A stretch of 39,016 nucleotides of DNA from a virus: IMG/VR virus record IMGVR_UViG_3300025099_000054, positions 1-39,016 of that record. The stretch is one strand, 5' to 3'. The position numbers were made by a program, and so were the translations under genes. This document shows, piece after piece, positions 15,899-23,067 of the stretch; position 1 is the first letter of the stretch, and each line of letters begins with the position of its first letter. The notes beneath the pieces are model-generated. The model did no database searches. It saw only the letters and a program-made list of their open reading frames with translations, and was not told the origin of the DNA.

Positions 15899-16312
15899 TT
15901 ATTTGGTCACCTTTTTTACTTTTTCGATAGACCTACCAGCGAAGTACGCTGCGTATACGGTCATCAATAATGTTTGATAAACAGGTACATAAGCTGAACC
16001 AATTGTAAACTCACCCATGTTTCCATCAAATACACTTAGTATTACGAATACACCCGTTAAAAATATTAAAGTAATTGGTCTGATATTTTTACTTAACCAA
16101 CTACCATGTTTTAAATCAGCTTCCCAACGAGCAGATACTTGTGCTTGTGCTGCCTGTTCTGCTTGTGCTAATATACTTGTAATTCTTTCTTTTGCCGCTG
16201 CCTTTTCTTCACCTGAAGTATGTAAATCATCTACTATATTTCCGATGTCTTTAATTGCATCACCACCGAGTAGACTACCTGCTCCTTTGGCGATTGTACT
16301 TAGTAACCCCAT
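15899..16312 (-). CDS. Holin-like membrane protein of the 3TM/GTA-holin type
   Basis: A 137-residue protein begins MGLLSTIAKGAGSLLGG. An amphipathic Ala/Gln-rich helix follows (ILAQAEQAAQAQVSARWEAD), then SWLSKNIRPITLIFLTGVFV and a second hydrophobic stretch (TLLMTVYAAYFAGRSIEKV). This order (RWEAD...SWLSKNIRP then membrane helices ending GRSxEK) is the pattern I know from the Holin_3TMs family used in gene-transfer-agent and phage release. It would make lesions in the inner membrane at lysis time. GGAGAAGGT precedes the ATG, and this start lies inside the preceding small basic gene. The lysis role is family-based. Confidence 0.75.
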   Translation of the reverse strand: MGLLSTIAKGAGSLLGGDAIKDIGNIVDDLHTSGEEKAAAKERITSILAQAEQAAQAQVSARWEADLKHGSWLSKNIRPITLIFLTGVFVILSVFDGNMGEFTIGSAYVPVYQTLLMTVYAAYFAGRSIEKVKKVTK

Positions 16313-16436
16313 TACCTTCTCCTTGTTGTTTTTTCAACCACTTTTTGTATTGTTTTCTTGTACGACCTTTTTCTTTCAACTCTTTATTTTTCTTGAGTCT
16401 GGTCTGTTTTCTTAATTTGGCCTTTTTACTTGGCAT
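16275..16436 (-). CDS. 53-residue highly basic protein overlapping the holin-like gene
   Basis: An ATG frame at 16436 encodes MPSKKAKLRKQTRLKKNKEL followed by a similar Lys/Arg stretch; about 40% of residues are Lys or Arg. Its 3' end overlaps the start of the holin-like gene by 38 nt in another frame. A candidate TATTTAT promoter lies 18 nt upstream. The Shine-Dalgarno is weak (AATGGAT). It could be a small nucleic-acid-binding or ribosome-associated peptide. Reality is supported by the gap it fills and by composition, not by a known family. Confidence 0.5.
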   Translation of the reverse strand: MPSKKAKLRKQTRLKKNKELKEKGRTRKQYKKWLKKQQGEGNGVTKYNRQRSR

Positions 16437-16454
16437 ATTTTTTATCCATTAAAT

Positions 16455-16461
16455 ATAAATA
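16455..16461 (-). promoter_or_regulatory. Candidate phage promoter motif TATTTAT (toward the holin-like genes)
   Basis: Reading leftward, CAGATATTTATATTTA occupies the 33-nt gap after the Popeye-like gene stop (16470) and before the ATG at 16436. It would allow extra transcription of the holin-like and basic-protein genes inside the longer operon. The distance to the ATG (18 nt) is the shortest among the eight copies. Confidence 0.35.
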
Positions 16462-16469
16462 TCTGTTAT

Positions 16470-17123
16470 TCATTTTTTACTACTGCTAACAAGATTATTA
16501 GATACTTGTGCACTTAATAAAGTTTGAAGTGTGAAGTATAAAGATGGATTCCTTTTTAATAATTCTTTAAATTCTCGTTGTTTCCATACTAAACATTCAC
16601 ACGGATGCTTTACCACACAAGTAGCTGTTGCTGATTTTTCTGTCAAAAATGACATCTCCCCTACAAACTGACCATCCTTTAATTGGGCAACATTTGTTCC
16701 ATCTACTAATACATCTATTGTTCCATTGTATATCAATACTAAATCTGGCACAAGATGTGTTTGTCTTGTAACAAATTCACCAGGTTGAAATGTTTTCCAA
16801 ATGGCAGCCTTACTAATTTTTAAATATTCTACGGGTGTTAAATCTTTAAATAGGGTTTCGTATAACTCATTGTTTTTATCGTCCATGTGGACAGGTCGTT
16901 TTTCATAGATAAGAACTGCTATGTGGTATACATTTACGAGTACAAAAACAATATTCCAATTTATTGCTAACCACATTGGTTCAAGAGGGATGTAAAAATT
17001 ATATAATACGGAAAATAAACTTGCTAATATAGATAGGATTCTAAGGTATAAAATATCCTTTACTAAAAAAGAAAATGCTATTAGACCAAATGCCAAATGT
17101 CCTGCTATCGTTGCGATATTCAT
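16470..17123 (-). CDS. Popeye-like membrane protein with cyclic-nucleotide-binding domain
   Basis: A 217-residue protein has three membrane helices (about 4-20, 24-44 and 52-72), then a soluble beta-roll from ~90 to 195. The second part matches the cyclic-nucleotide-binding fold: PGEFVTRQ, a DLVLIYNGTIDVLVDG strand pair, DGQFVGEMSFLTE (phosphate-binding cassette, Gly155-Glu156) and a closing helix FKELLKRNPSLYF. Three helices plus this domain is the layout of Popeye (POPDC) proteins, which bind cAMP. At the cassette end the usual Arg before Ser/Thr-Ala is Lys (K163 in TEKSATA), so ligand or affinity may differ. It lies in an envelope operon 0.4 kb downstream of a gene with an MshEN-type domain. 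Phage-side sensing or trapping of a host or defence nucleotide signal is my inference. Confidence 0.7.
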   Translation of the reverse strand: MNIATIAGHLAFGLIAFSFLVKDILYLRILSILASLFSVLYNFYIPLEPMWLAINWNIVFVLVNVYHIAVLIYEKRPVHMDDKNNELYETLFKDLTPVEYLKISKAAIWKTFQPGEFVTRQTHLVPDLVLIYNGTIDVLVDGTNVAQLKDGQFVGEMSFLTEKSATATCVVKHPCECLVWKQREFKELLKRNPSLYFTLQTLLSAQVSNNLVSSSKK

Positions 17124-17126
17124 ACA

Positions 17127-17504
17127 TTAAAACACATCTTCGGCCAATACATCATCTATTGCCGACTTGATTTCCTTATTAGTCAAATCAAGTTCTCCAT
17201 CCATATCAGCCTTCCATGTTTCTTTCTTTGAACCATCATAAAAAAGAGCCATTGATGGATAGTTTCTAAACCTTAACTTCTTAACAACCTTTGGTGCGTC
17301 TTCACTCTGAACTCTTAAAATTTCACAATCTTGATATCCACTAACACCCTTTATTAAACTTTCATCAAATTCAGCTTCTTGCCATTCTGCTGTAAATACC
17401 ACAACAACAATTCCACCATTTATTTTGTCTTTAAAATTTTTATCGTTAACACCTTGACCAAATGTCATGGAGAAAAGTAATATCAATCCTAACAAATTTC
17501 GCAT
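17127..17504 (-). CDS. Exported thioredoxin-fold protein lacking the active-site cysteines
   Basis: I place the start at 17504, where AGGAG sits 7 nt upstream; an in-frame ATG at 17537 would add 11 residues ahead of a clean signal peptide. The 125-residue product has the signal peptide MRNLLGLILLFSMTFGQ, then a thioredoxin core: IVVVVFTAEWQEAEFDESL, a helix/strand ILRVQSED, and cis-Pro strand RNYPSMALFYDG. The usual WCxxC is WQEAE, so it cannot do disulfide exchange. The single Cys60 lies elsewhere. Such redox-dead domains act as scaffolds or chaperones. It sits between the MshEN and Popeye membrane genes and presumably acts in the periplasm. Confidence 0.75.
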   Translation of the reverse strand: MRNLLGLILLFSMTFGQGVNDKNFKDKINGGIVVVVFTAEWQEAEFDESLIKGVSGYQDCEILRVQSEDAPKVVKKLRFRNYPSMALFYDGSKKETWKADMDGELDLTNKEIKSAIDDVLAEDVF

Positions 17505-17514
17505 AATGTAACTC

Positions 17515-18201
17515 CTACTTGTCCTTTTTCTTTGCAACTTCTACTCTTAGATTTGCAACGAGTTTTTCTAAATCTTCAATAGCCTCTTCATACTCATCTA
17601 TTATTTCATATACAGCATCCATATCTTCTTGTAATCCACCAACTTGTGATTTGTATTGTTCATAAGAACGAGGCCAGTTATGTCCATCAGGCTTGGATGG
17701 GTATTCATCACCAAATATAGATTCAATAGATGGTGGTTCAGGTAAATTTTTAGCCTCTTCTATTTCAGATAACAACATATAATAACCACCAACACCTGCC
17801 GCTATCACACTAATTAATGCAATAATGGTCTGAATAGACATTGTAAACTTTGTACCCATAACTTTATCTTCAGAAAGTTCTATAGGTTCTTCTACTTTTG
17901 GTTCCTCTACTACAGGCTGTGGTGTGGGCTTAACTACAACAGGTTCTTGTTCAACTACTGGCTGTGTTATTGGTTCTTTATGAATCTCTTCGTGTTTCTC
18001 TTCGTGTTTTTTAGTATCAGAAGAATGATTCATCATAGCATCAGTAATGTCTTCAAATGAGCAAAAACCCATCTCCACAAGAATTTCACCAATAGTCCCT
18101 TTACGACCTTTGACTTGTTCTGCTAGGGCTTTACTTAGTTGTCGTTTTGTGATAACATCTGCATCACATAACAACTGACCTAATCTAACTCCATCACTCA
18201 T
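17515..18201 (-). CDS. Membrane protein with MshEN (c-di-GMP-type) domain and periplasmic coiled coil
   Basis: A 228-residue protein opens with two MshEN half-motifs: RLGQLLCDADVITKRQLSKA then LAEQ (6-29) and TIGEILVEMGFCSFEDITDA (36-55). MshEN (type II secretion ATPase N-domain) binds cyclic di-GMP through RLGxx..xxG..xxxxLxxxLxxQ repeats. The first copy keeps R6, L7, G8, L22, L26 and Q29, with Asp in place of the inner Gly. A Pro/Glu/Val linker (60-112), one membrane helix (~123-144) and an acidic coiled coil (~185-224) follow. The probable topology is cytoplasmic sensor, inner-membrane helix, periplasmic coiled coil. Unlike GspE or MshE there is no ATPase. It may relay or sequester a second messenger; nucleotide binding is not proven. 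Confidence 0.7.
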   Translation of the reverse strand: MSDGVRLGQLLCDADVITKRQLSKALAEQVKGRKGTIGEILVEMGFCSFEDITDAMMNHSSDTKKHEEKHEEIHKEPITQPVVEQEPVVVKPTPQPVVEEPKVEEPIELSEDKVMGTKFTMSIQTIIALISVIAAGVGGYYMLLSEIEEAKNLPEPPSIESIFGDEYPSKPDGHNWPRSYEQYKSQVGGLQEDMDAVYEIIDEYEEAIEDLEKLVANLRVEVAKKKDK

Positions 18202-18204
18202 TCA

Positions 18205-18792
18205 TTATTCACCGTTGTAGAATGTTCCTTCTGGATCCATTCCTATTTCAATGTTCTCAAAAACCAATAATGCTATTTGTAATTCATCTCTGTATGGATT
18301 ATAGAACTGACCATTGACCACACCTGAGATTTTATTATCTCTAACTTCTGTTATTTCTGCTTGACCAAAATTTGTATAATCAAAACTACCTATGATTTCT
18401 AAGTCTATTGTTTTATCCCTATAAACAGTATCTTCAACTCCGTAATTTAAGTACAAACCTGCATCTATTAAATTATCATTATCCTCACCATCTTTATCAT
18501 ACCATATAGTAGCATAATGTTCTAATTCAGGTAAAACCCTACCGACTTCCCTTTGAAAGTGAAATACAAGTAATTTCTTTATCTTACCATCCTCACCAAC
18601 TTGTTTACTTCCAAAAGTTGTTATTGAACCATAGTAAGTAAACGGGTCTATTGGGTCACCATTTACCCACATCTGCATAGCGGGTTCTAATGTTTCCTCT
18701 ACTTGTGTATCCTCACAACTAATAAATAAAACTAAAATAATCCAAACCAATGGATTAAGGTACTTTTCTTTTATTTCAAACCATTTTTTCAT
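18205..18792 (-). CDS. Putative lipoprotein of the envelope operon
   Basis: A 195-residue protein has a charged start, a hydrophobic segment PLVWIILVLFISC and an abrupt acidic region after the Cys (EDTQVEETLEP). LFISC is a loose lipobox, so lipidation at Cys26 is probable but not certain. The body is beta-rich with many Asp/Tyr/Gly (DLEIIGSFDYTNFGQAEI, ISGVVNGQFYNPYRDELQ), resembling small host lipoproteins with a lipocalin- or Ig-like fold. It begins right after the beta-barrel stop (shared ATGGGATTTTAAAATG junction) and ends 4 nt before the next gene start. A partner of the neighbouring outer-membrane barrel is inferred from coupling. No known family is recognised. Confidence 0.6.
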   Translation of the reverse strand: MKKWFEIKEKYLNPLVWIILVLFISCEDTQVEETLEPAMQMWVNGDPIDPFTYYGSITTFGSKQVGEDGKIKKLLVFHFQREVGRVLPELEHYATIWYDKDGEDNDNLIDAGLYLNYGVEDTVYRDKTIDLEIIGSFDYTNFGQAEITEVRDNKISGVVNGQFYNPYRDELQIALLVFENIEIGMDPEGTFYNGE

Positions 18793-18793
18793 T

Positions 18794-20095
18794 TTAAAAT
18801 CCCATAAATTGATAATTAACTCCTAACTTGATATCGTACGCTGGTCTCTCCCAATAATACAGATATCTTCCTTCAGCAAACACTCCAAGATTATCTTTGA
18901 GTTTTACTCCGAATATTGCTCCCATATCATAATCATTCCAATCTGCCCAATCGGGTTCAGAATATTCAAAATCATATGGTTCATATCCTTCTTCTAAATG
19001 TTTTTTATATAGTGAGGCGTTTTGATAAGAATGTTTAGTATGTCCATAGTGAACAGGTAACCAATTACCCCATGCATGTAACCACCAACTATCAGTATAA
19101 TGGTAAAAATCCACACCTATTATCAAAGATGTTTCACTTTGATATCCTAAATCTTTTTTCTTTCCGTTTATATAAGTCTCTAACATCTGTGGAAAGTGGT
19201 ATATGAAATATTCTCTATCTGTGTAAGCAAATATATTTCCATTGGCATCTCTCCATAACCAATCATGTCCCCAATACTCACCTCTACCATTCCAAAAAGG
19301 ACCATCTCCTTCAACCTTTACCCATTCACCATTTACAAGTTCTAATAATTCATCATGAGTCCAAATTGGATTACCATTTTCGTCATATCCTTCTAACATG
19401 GATTCATCATACCACATATTATCATCAACACCAAAAGCATCTTCAGCAAATGCCCACCATGAACCACGATACCAAGTCGTATCCAATACCATAGCATCAA
19501 ATCCATAAACTGGATGTTGTCTGTGTTTGAATCCAACAGAAAAATGTAGTTTATTTTGTAAAACTTCAGGTGTGAGATGTACTCTCAAATCTCCGTGTAT
19601 ATAACTCAAGTCTTCTAATCCTAACTCCGTCCAACCAACTTTAGCCATAGCCCAATCACCGATGTATCTAACCCAATATTCTTGATTAAGATATTCGTTA
19701 CCCCATTGTCTACCTTCTGTCCATTTGATTAAATACTCCCAACCTTTTACAGGACCGAATGTAGCACTTTCATTATAGTTTGATTCTGTACCATCATACC
19801 AAGTTCCACCTTTACCAGCTGACTTAACACCTCGTTTTGGTTCGTACTGAAAACGACCTATCTTACGGAGTCCAAATGATGTTTGGAAATCAGGTTTTAA
19901 ATCTCTTTCAGTTCTGTCCACCAATAAATCTCCAGTAGACAGACCACCAACGATAGCAAATCTATCATCTTGATATCTTGGTGCATTTAAACTAAAACTG
20001 GCATATGCTGTCGAATACTTTAAAAATTTTAGTATTTCATTTTCAGCCAACAAAGATGAGGTCATTAATAAACCTAATATAATCTTCTTTAACAT
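18794..20095 (-). CDS. Outer-membrane beta-barrel protein
   Basis: A 433-residue protein has a clear signal peptide (MLKKIILGLLMTSSLLAEN), then alternating Trp/Tyr-rich amphipathic strands. Examples are EYWVRYIGDWAMAKVGWTEL, LHFSVGFKHRQHPVYGFDAM, SETSLIIGVDFYHYTDSWWL and NLGVFAEGRYLYYWER. The last strand ends DIKLGVNYQFMGF with a terminal Phe, the usual C-terminal signature for BAM-mediated insertion. An Asp/Asn/Gly-rich region (~225-280) may be an extracellular loop. GGGAG precedes the ATG and a TATTTAT motif lies 33 nt upstream. Phage-encoded barrels are rare; receptor masking, superinfection exclusion or nutrient entry are possible roles. I do not recognise the exact family. Confidence 0.75.
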   Translation of the reverse strand: MLKKIILGLLMTSSLLAENEILKFLKYSTAYASFSLNAPRYQDDRFAIVGGLSTGDLLVDRTERDLKPDFQTSFGLRKIGRFQYEPKRGVKSAGKGGTWYDGTESNYNESATFGPVKGWEYLIKWTEGRQWGNEYLNQEYWVRYIGDWAMAKVGWTELGLEDLSYIHGDLRVHLTPEVLQNKLHFSVGFKHRQHPVYGFDAMVLDTTWYRGSWWAFAEDAFGVDDNMWYDESMLEGYDENGNPIWTHDELLELVNGEWVKVEGDGPFWNGRGEYWGHDWLWRDANGNIFAYTDREYFIYHFPQMLETYINGKKKDLGYQSETSLIIGVDFYHYTDSWWLHAWGNWLPVHYGHTKHSYQNASLYKKHLEEGYEPYDFEYSEPDWADWNDYDMGAIFGVKLKDNLGVFAEGRYLYYWERPAYDIKLGVNYQFMGF

Positions 20096-20128
20096 CTGTT
20101 TTCTCCCATTAAGCGATAAATTACACTA

Positions 20129-20135
20129 ATAAATA
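20129..20135 (-). promoter_or_regulatory. Candidate phage promoter motif TATTTAT (toward the envelope operon)
   Basis: Leftward-reading TTTATATTTATTAGTG lies in the 53-nt gap between the tail gene stop at 20149 and the barrel ATG at 20095, ending 33 nt before the ATG. It would be the entry point for the operon 20095-11182 or beyond, where later gaps are very short. Confidence 0.45.
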
Positions 20136-20148
20136 TAAAACTAACCAA

Positions 20149-21234
20149 TTAAACATCAAAACGAACTACAAAACTCATGGCTGTTTTATCATCATTTTTA
20201 ATTGGTTTTGCTGTTCTACCAACCACTAATAATTCTCCTGAATCATTGTATAATCCTATTGTTGTAATGTAAGGTCTGAACTCACTATGTGTTACAAAGT
20301 TTTCGTAAAATTGTGTTCCTTCGTATGTTTGATTATATGAACCACTTCCAAGACCATCAAGTGGATTATCACTTGGTGGAAAAATTGAATCAGGATTTGT
20401 ACCTTTTCCCAATTGAAAACTACCACTTCTTTCAAAAGTTGCACTTACATTACTTGTGGCATTATGTTGACCTGCCTGTGAGGTTACCATATATTCATGT
20501 TGATAAATTGTGTGTGTAGATTGATAATTTAAAGTATAACCATCACTATCCGTACCAGTAAATGCGTTTAGATATTTTGAACCAGTACTTGTCATTACTA
20601 TTAGACCTTGTTTATAAAAAACATTTCCTAATACATAACTCGAACTAACATCACTTGTAGGTGTGTTGGTGAATGAACTTGACTTGAAAGCTGCATAACT
20701 CTGTGAATATGCAAAATCAAATAAATTACCATCTCCGTCATCACGAATATCAGTAGTTACATCACTTATGTTATCTAATACACGAACACTTTTCGGTTTA
20801 ATTCCCTCACCCATCAATTGCTGTGGAACGGTGATTACTGATGCATTATCATGTAATTCTCTAAAACTAACATTTGTGTTTGAGTTACCATATGTTAAAA
20901 AGGGTTGAACTTGATTTGTGTGACTTTTAAATTTGGCACGATTACTAAATCTTTCATAGAATTTGTGATTTAGCATGTAATAAGTTGGAAGGTTATAAAA
21001 TGTCCCACCACTATACCAAGTAGATTTTGGTAATGCCAAACTTCGAGACATCTGATTAAACGAACCAATACTTTGGGAAAGAGCGGAACCTGAATCAAAA
21101 CCCCTAAAACTCCCACTACTTGCCTTAAGAGCGAATACTCCACTTCCACTATCAGTATTAGTGAAAGTGAATCGCTTGTGGGTTTTAAAGGGCTCTATAG
21201 AAACATCTTGTGGGTGGACATCTCTTAAAATCAT
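20149..21234 (-). CDS. Tail/baseplate-associated structural protein, paralogue of the next gene upstream
   Basis: A 361-residue Ser/Gly/Thr/Asn-rich protein has no signal or membrane segment. Its C-terminus, from about 320 (YITTIGLYNDSGELLVVGRT, then a closing strand ending RFDV), matches the upstream gene's YITTVGLFNNSNELLAVAKL...KLDF. The two therefore share a common end domain. GGGGAG precedes the ATG. It closes the tail block just before the envelope operon. Composition and position indicate a virion component near the baseplate or fibres; the precise role is unknown. Confidence 0.65.
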   Translation of the reverse strand: MILRDVHPQDVSIEPFKTHKRFTFTNTDSGSGVFALKASSGSFRGFDSGSALSQSIGSFNQMSRSLALPKSTWYSGGTFYNLPTYYMLNHKFYERFSNRAKFKSHTNQVQPFLTYGNSNTNVSFRELHDNASVITVPQQLMGEGIKPKSVRVLDNISDVTTDIRDDGDGNLFDFAYSQSYAAFKSSSFTNTPTSDVSSSYVLGNVFYKQGLIVMTSTGSKYLNAFTGTDSDGYTLNYQSTHTIYQHEYMVTSQAGQHNATSNVSATFERSGSFQLGKGTNPDSIFPPSDNPLDGLGSGSYNQTYEGTQFYENFVTHSEFRPYITTIGLYNDSGELLVVGRTAKPIKNDDKTAMSFVVRFDV

Positions 21235-21250
21235 TCCACTCCCCTATGTT

Positions 21251-22288
21251 TTAGAAGTCAAGTTTGACTTTGATTAATGCCTCACGAGAATAAGATTTCA
21301 ATACAGGTTGACTCAACTTAGCAACTGCTAATAATTCATTACTATTATTAAACAAACCTACTGTTGTTATGTAGACTTTTGGGTCTTTAAAGAAAGTAGG
21401 TTGTGTGAAGTCACCAGTAGATGCTGTAAAGAAAGTTGGATTGTTAGAGAAATTAAATTCTTTATTTCCAGCTCTTACGAAATAATGTGTAGATGAGAGT
21501 TTTTCTTCTCGTCTAGCTTGAAAGTATGCTCCACCTTTAACACTACTAAAGAATGCTGGAACATTACCACCATCAGTATTTGAAGTTGTATTGACACTTA
21601 TAGAAGCAGATGCGTCTACAATATCAGCGTTCAATAGTACAATCCCTAAATCAGGATAGAATAAACCATAACCACCACCTGGATTAGATGAAGCCGCTGT
21701 GTTTATTGATGTAGTACCACTTGTAATGGAACCAGTAACAACATTAAATACTCTACCACCTATTCCTGCTTCTGGATCAGTCGTGGAATTACTATCGTCT
21801 ATTAATCTAATGTTTTCACCAACATTTTTTACACTACCACTAATACGAAGTTCCCAATTACCTGGATCCATCTTTTCTCTCATTCTTGCTCTTTTTAGTG
21901 ATAGAACAAAAAAGTGTTTAGAGGTTACTGAACCAGCGTAAGTGAATCTATCTTTGTTGGGTGGTAATAATAGATTTACAAGTTGTGCGTGGATAGCTGC
22001 AGAAGCTCTATTACCAGTTGCTCCCCCAACAGTACCTAATGAACCACTTCCATCCAAGTGTCCATATCCAATACTGAATTGGACTTCAGCTTCTGTATCA
22101 GATGATGGGTCTGTCTTGTACACATCATAATAATACTTTCCAGCTGATGAACTGTTTGCTGATTGTGAAAAGAATGTAGTTAGTGTTCCAGTACCACCAC
22201 TCCATATACCACTTGATATTGTGGCTTTGATATTTTTAACCACATCATTTTCTTGGTCAAATAATTTATATGCTCCTGCTAATGCCAT
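21251..22288 (-). CDS. Tail/baseplate-associated structural protein, paralogue of the next gene downstream
   Basis: The 345-residue product begins MALAGAYKLFDQENDVVKNI and is rich in Ser, Gly and Thr with short beta strands (GSVTSKHFFVLSLKRARMRE, GGAYFQARREEKLSSTHYFV). The C-terminal ~40 residues (KVYITTVGLFNNSNELLAVA to KVKLDF) are shared with the downstream paralogue, while the N-terminal parts are unlike. GGAG precedes the ATG. A distal tail or fibre-associated role is inferred from position between a conserved structural gene and its paralogue. Confidence 0.65.
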   Translation of the reverse strand: MALAGAYKLFDQENDVVKNIKATISSGIWSGGTGTLTTFFSQSANSSSAGKYYYDVYKTDPSSDTEAEVQFSIGYGHLDGSGSLGTVGGATGNRASAAIHAQLVNLLLPPNKDRFTYAGSVTSKHFFVLSLKRARMREKMDPGNWELRISGSVKNVGENIRLIDDSNSTTDPEAGIGGRVFNVVTGSITSGTTSINTAASSNPGGGYGLFYPDLGIVLLNADIVDASASISVNTTSNTDGGNVPAFFSSVKGGAYFQARREEKLSSTHYFVRAGNKEFNFSNNPTFFTASTGDFTQPTFFKDPKVYITTVGLFNNSNELLAVAKLSQPVLKSYSREALIKVKLDF

Positions 22289-22305
22289 TTTCTAACTCCT
22301 AACTA

Positions 22306-22974
22306 TTAAGATGAGACTGGCGATGCTGGACTTCCAAGTACTGTTTTATTAACAGTAACTGTTATTGTCTGTGTCGCTCCAGTCTGATTACCCACCACGG
22401 TAATTTGTGTTTTCTTTTTATTTGGTGTGGTGAATGTTTGTGGTACTACTCTTGCAGTTAAACCAACTACACTTTGTGAGTTTGTTATTTCTTCACTACT
22501 CAAATTGACAGGTACTAATGGTGCTGTCTGTCCTGGTGCTGCTTGTCCAATCTGTAGTCTTGCTACAGCTGTGTCATGAATTAGGAATGTATATCCTAAA
22601 TCAGCATCAGTTGAATTCAATGTACCTGGACTCAATAAATCACCATTACCACCACCTTGTTGAAATGTTAGTGATGGAACAGCGATATCTAAGATTGGTA
22701 AACGAGATGTTTCTTTTGGAAGTGAAATTAACTTGTACTTTAATGCTTGTGTTTCATCAGGTACAGGCTCTAACAAAGGCATATTCTCGATTACTGCTCC
22801 ATAAAAATTTGTTCCATTGGGATGTGAGGTATCCCACAAACGATAGTCGACCTCATCGTCTGCTAGTGCGAATTTCGTAACTTGAAATTCATTATTACCA
22901 CGAGCCAATAACTCACGACCTCTTTTCGTAAGTATCGCATCAACTGTGATTGTGGTATTATTTAAAAATCCCAT
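22306..22974 (-). CDS. Conserved structural protein of the tail block
   Basis: A 222-residue protein starts MGFLNNTTITVDAILTKRGR then ELLARGNNEFQVTKFALADDEVDY. I recall this opening from structural proteins of large marine myoviruses, where it is annotated only as hypothetical or structural. The end is Thr/Val-rich (KKKTQITVVGNQTGATQTIT), like an Ig-type strand set. AAAGGAG precedes the ATG, and the 93-nt gap upstream carries a TATTTAT motif, suggesting a separate transcription start. A virion component is likely; which one is not evident. Confidence 0.65.
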   Translation of the reverse strand: MGFLNNTTITVDAILTKRGRELLARGNNEFQVTKFALADDEVDYRLWDTSHPNGTNFYGAVIENMPLLEPVPDETQALKYKLISLPKETSRLPILDIAVPSLTFQQGGGNGDLLSPGTLNSTDADLGYTFLIHDTAVARLQIGQAAPGQTAPLVPVNLSSEEITNSQSVVGLTARVVPQTFTTPNKKKTQITVVGNQTGATQTITVTVNKTVLGSPASPVSS

Positions 22975-23040
22975 AATTGTATCTCCTTTAGGACTGAGTA
23001 GTTTGGATTTATGTTATAATAAGATTAAAACTTCTTATCT

Positions 23041-23047
23041 ATAAATA
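23041..23047 (-). promoter_or_regulatory. Candidate phage promoter motif TATTTAT (toward the 222-residue structural gene)
   Basis: GATTATATTTATAGAT reads leftward in the 93-nt non-coding gap 22975-23067, 66 nt before the ATG at 22974. The gap holds no reading frame and no strong hairpin. Confidence 0.4.
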
Positions 23048-23067
23048 TAATCAAACTAAATTTTTCA

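Noticed and set aside
16454-16461. TATAAATA on the plus strand in the gap before the basic-peptide gene
   Set aside because: No plus-strand gene follows for kilobases; it is the complement of the minus-strand TATTTAT motif and AT-rich DNA yields such matches easily.
17505-17537. Longer start for the thioredoxin-like protein
   Set aside because: The extra eleven residues (MQRKRTSRSYI) precede a clean signal peptide, and the only good ribosome site (AGGAG) serves the ATG at 17504.
21699-22130. Plus-strand frames opposite the 345-residue tail gene
   Set aside because: Antisense to a gene with a good ribosome site and a conserved C-terminal domain; no independent support.
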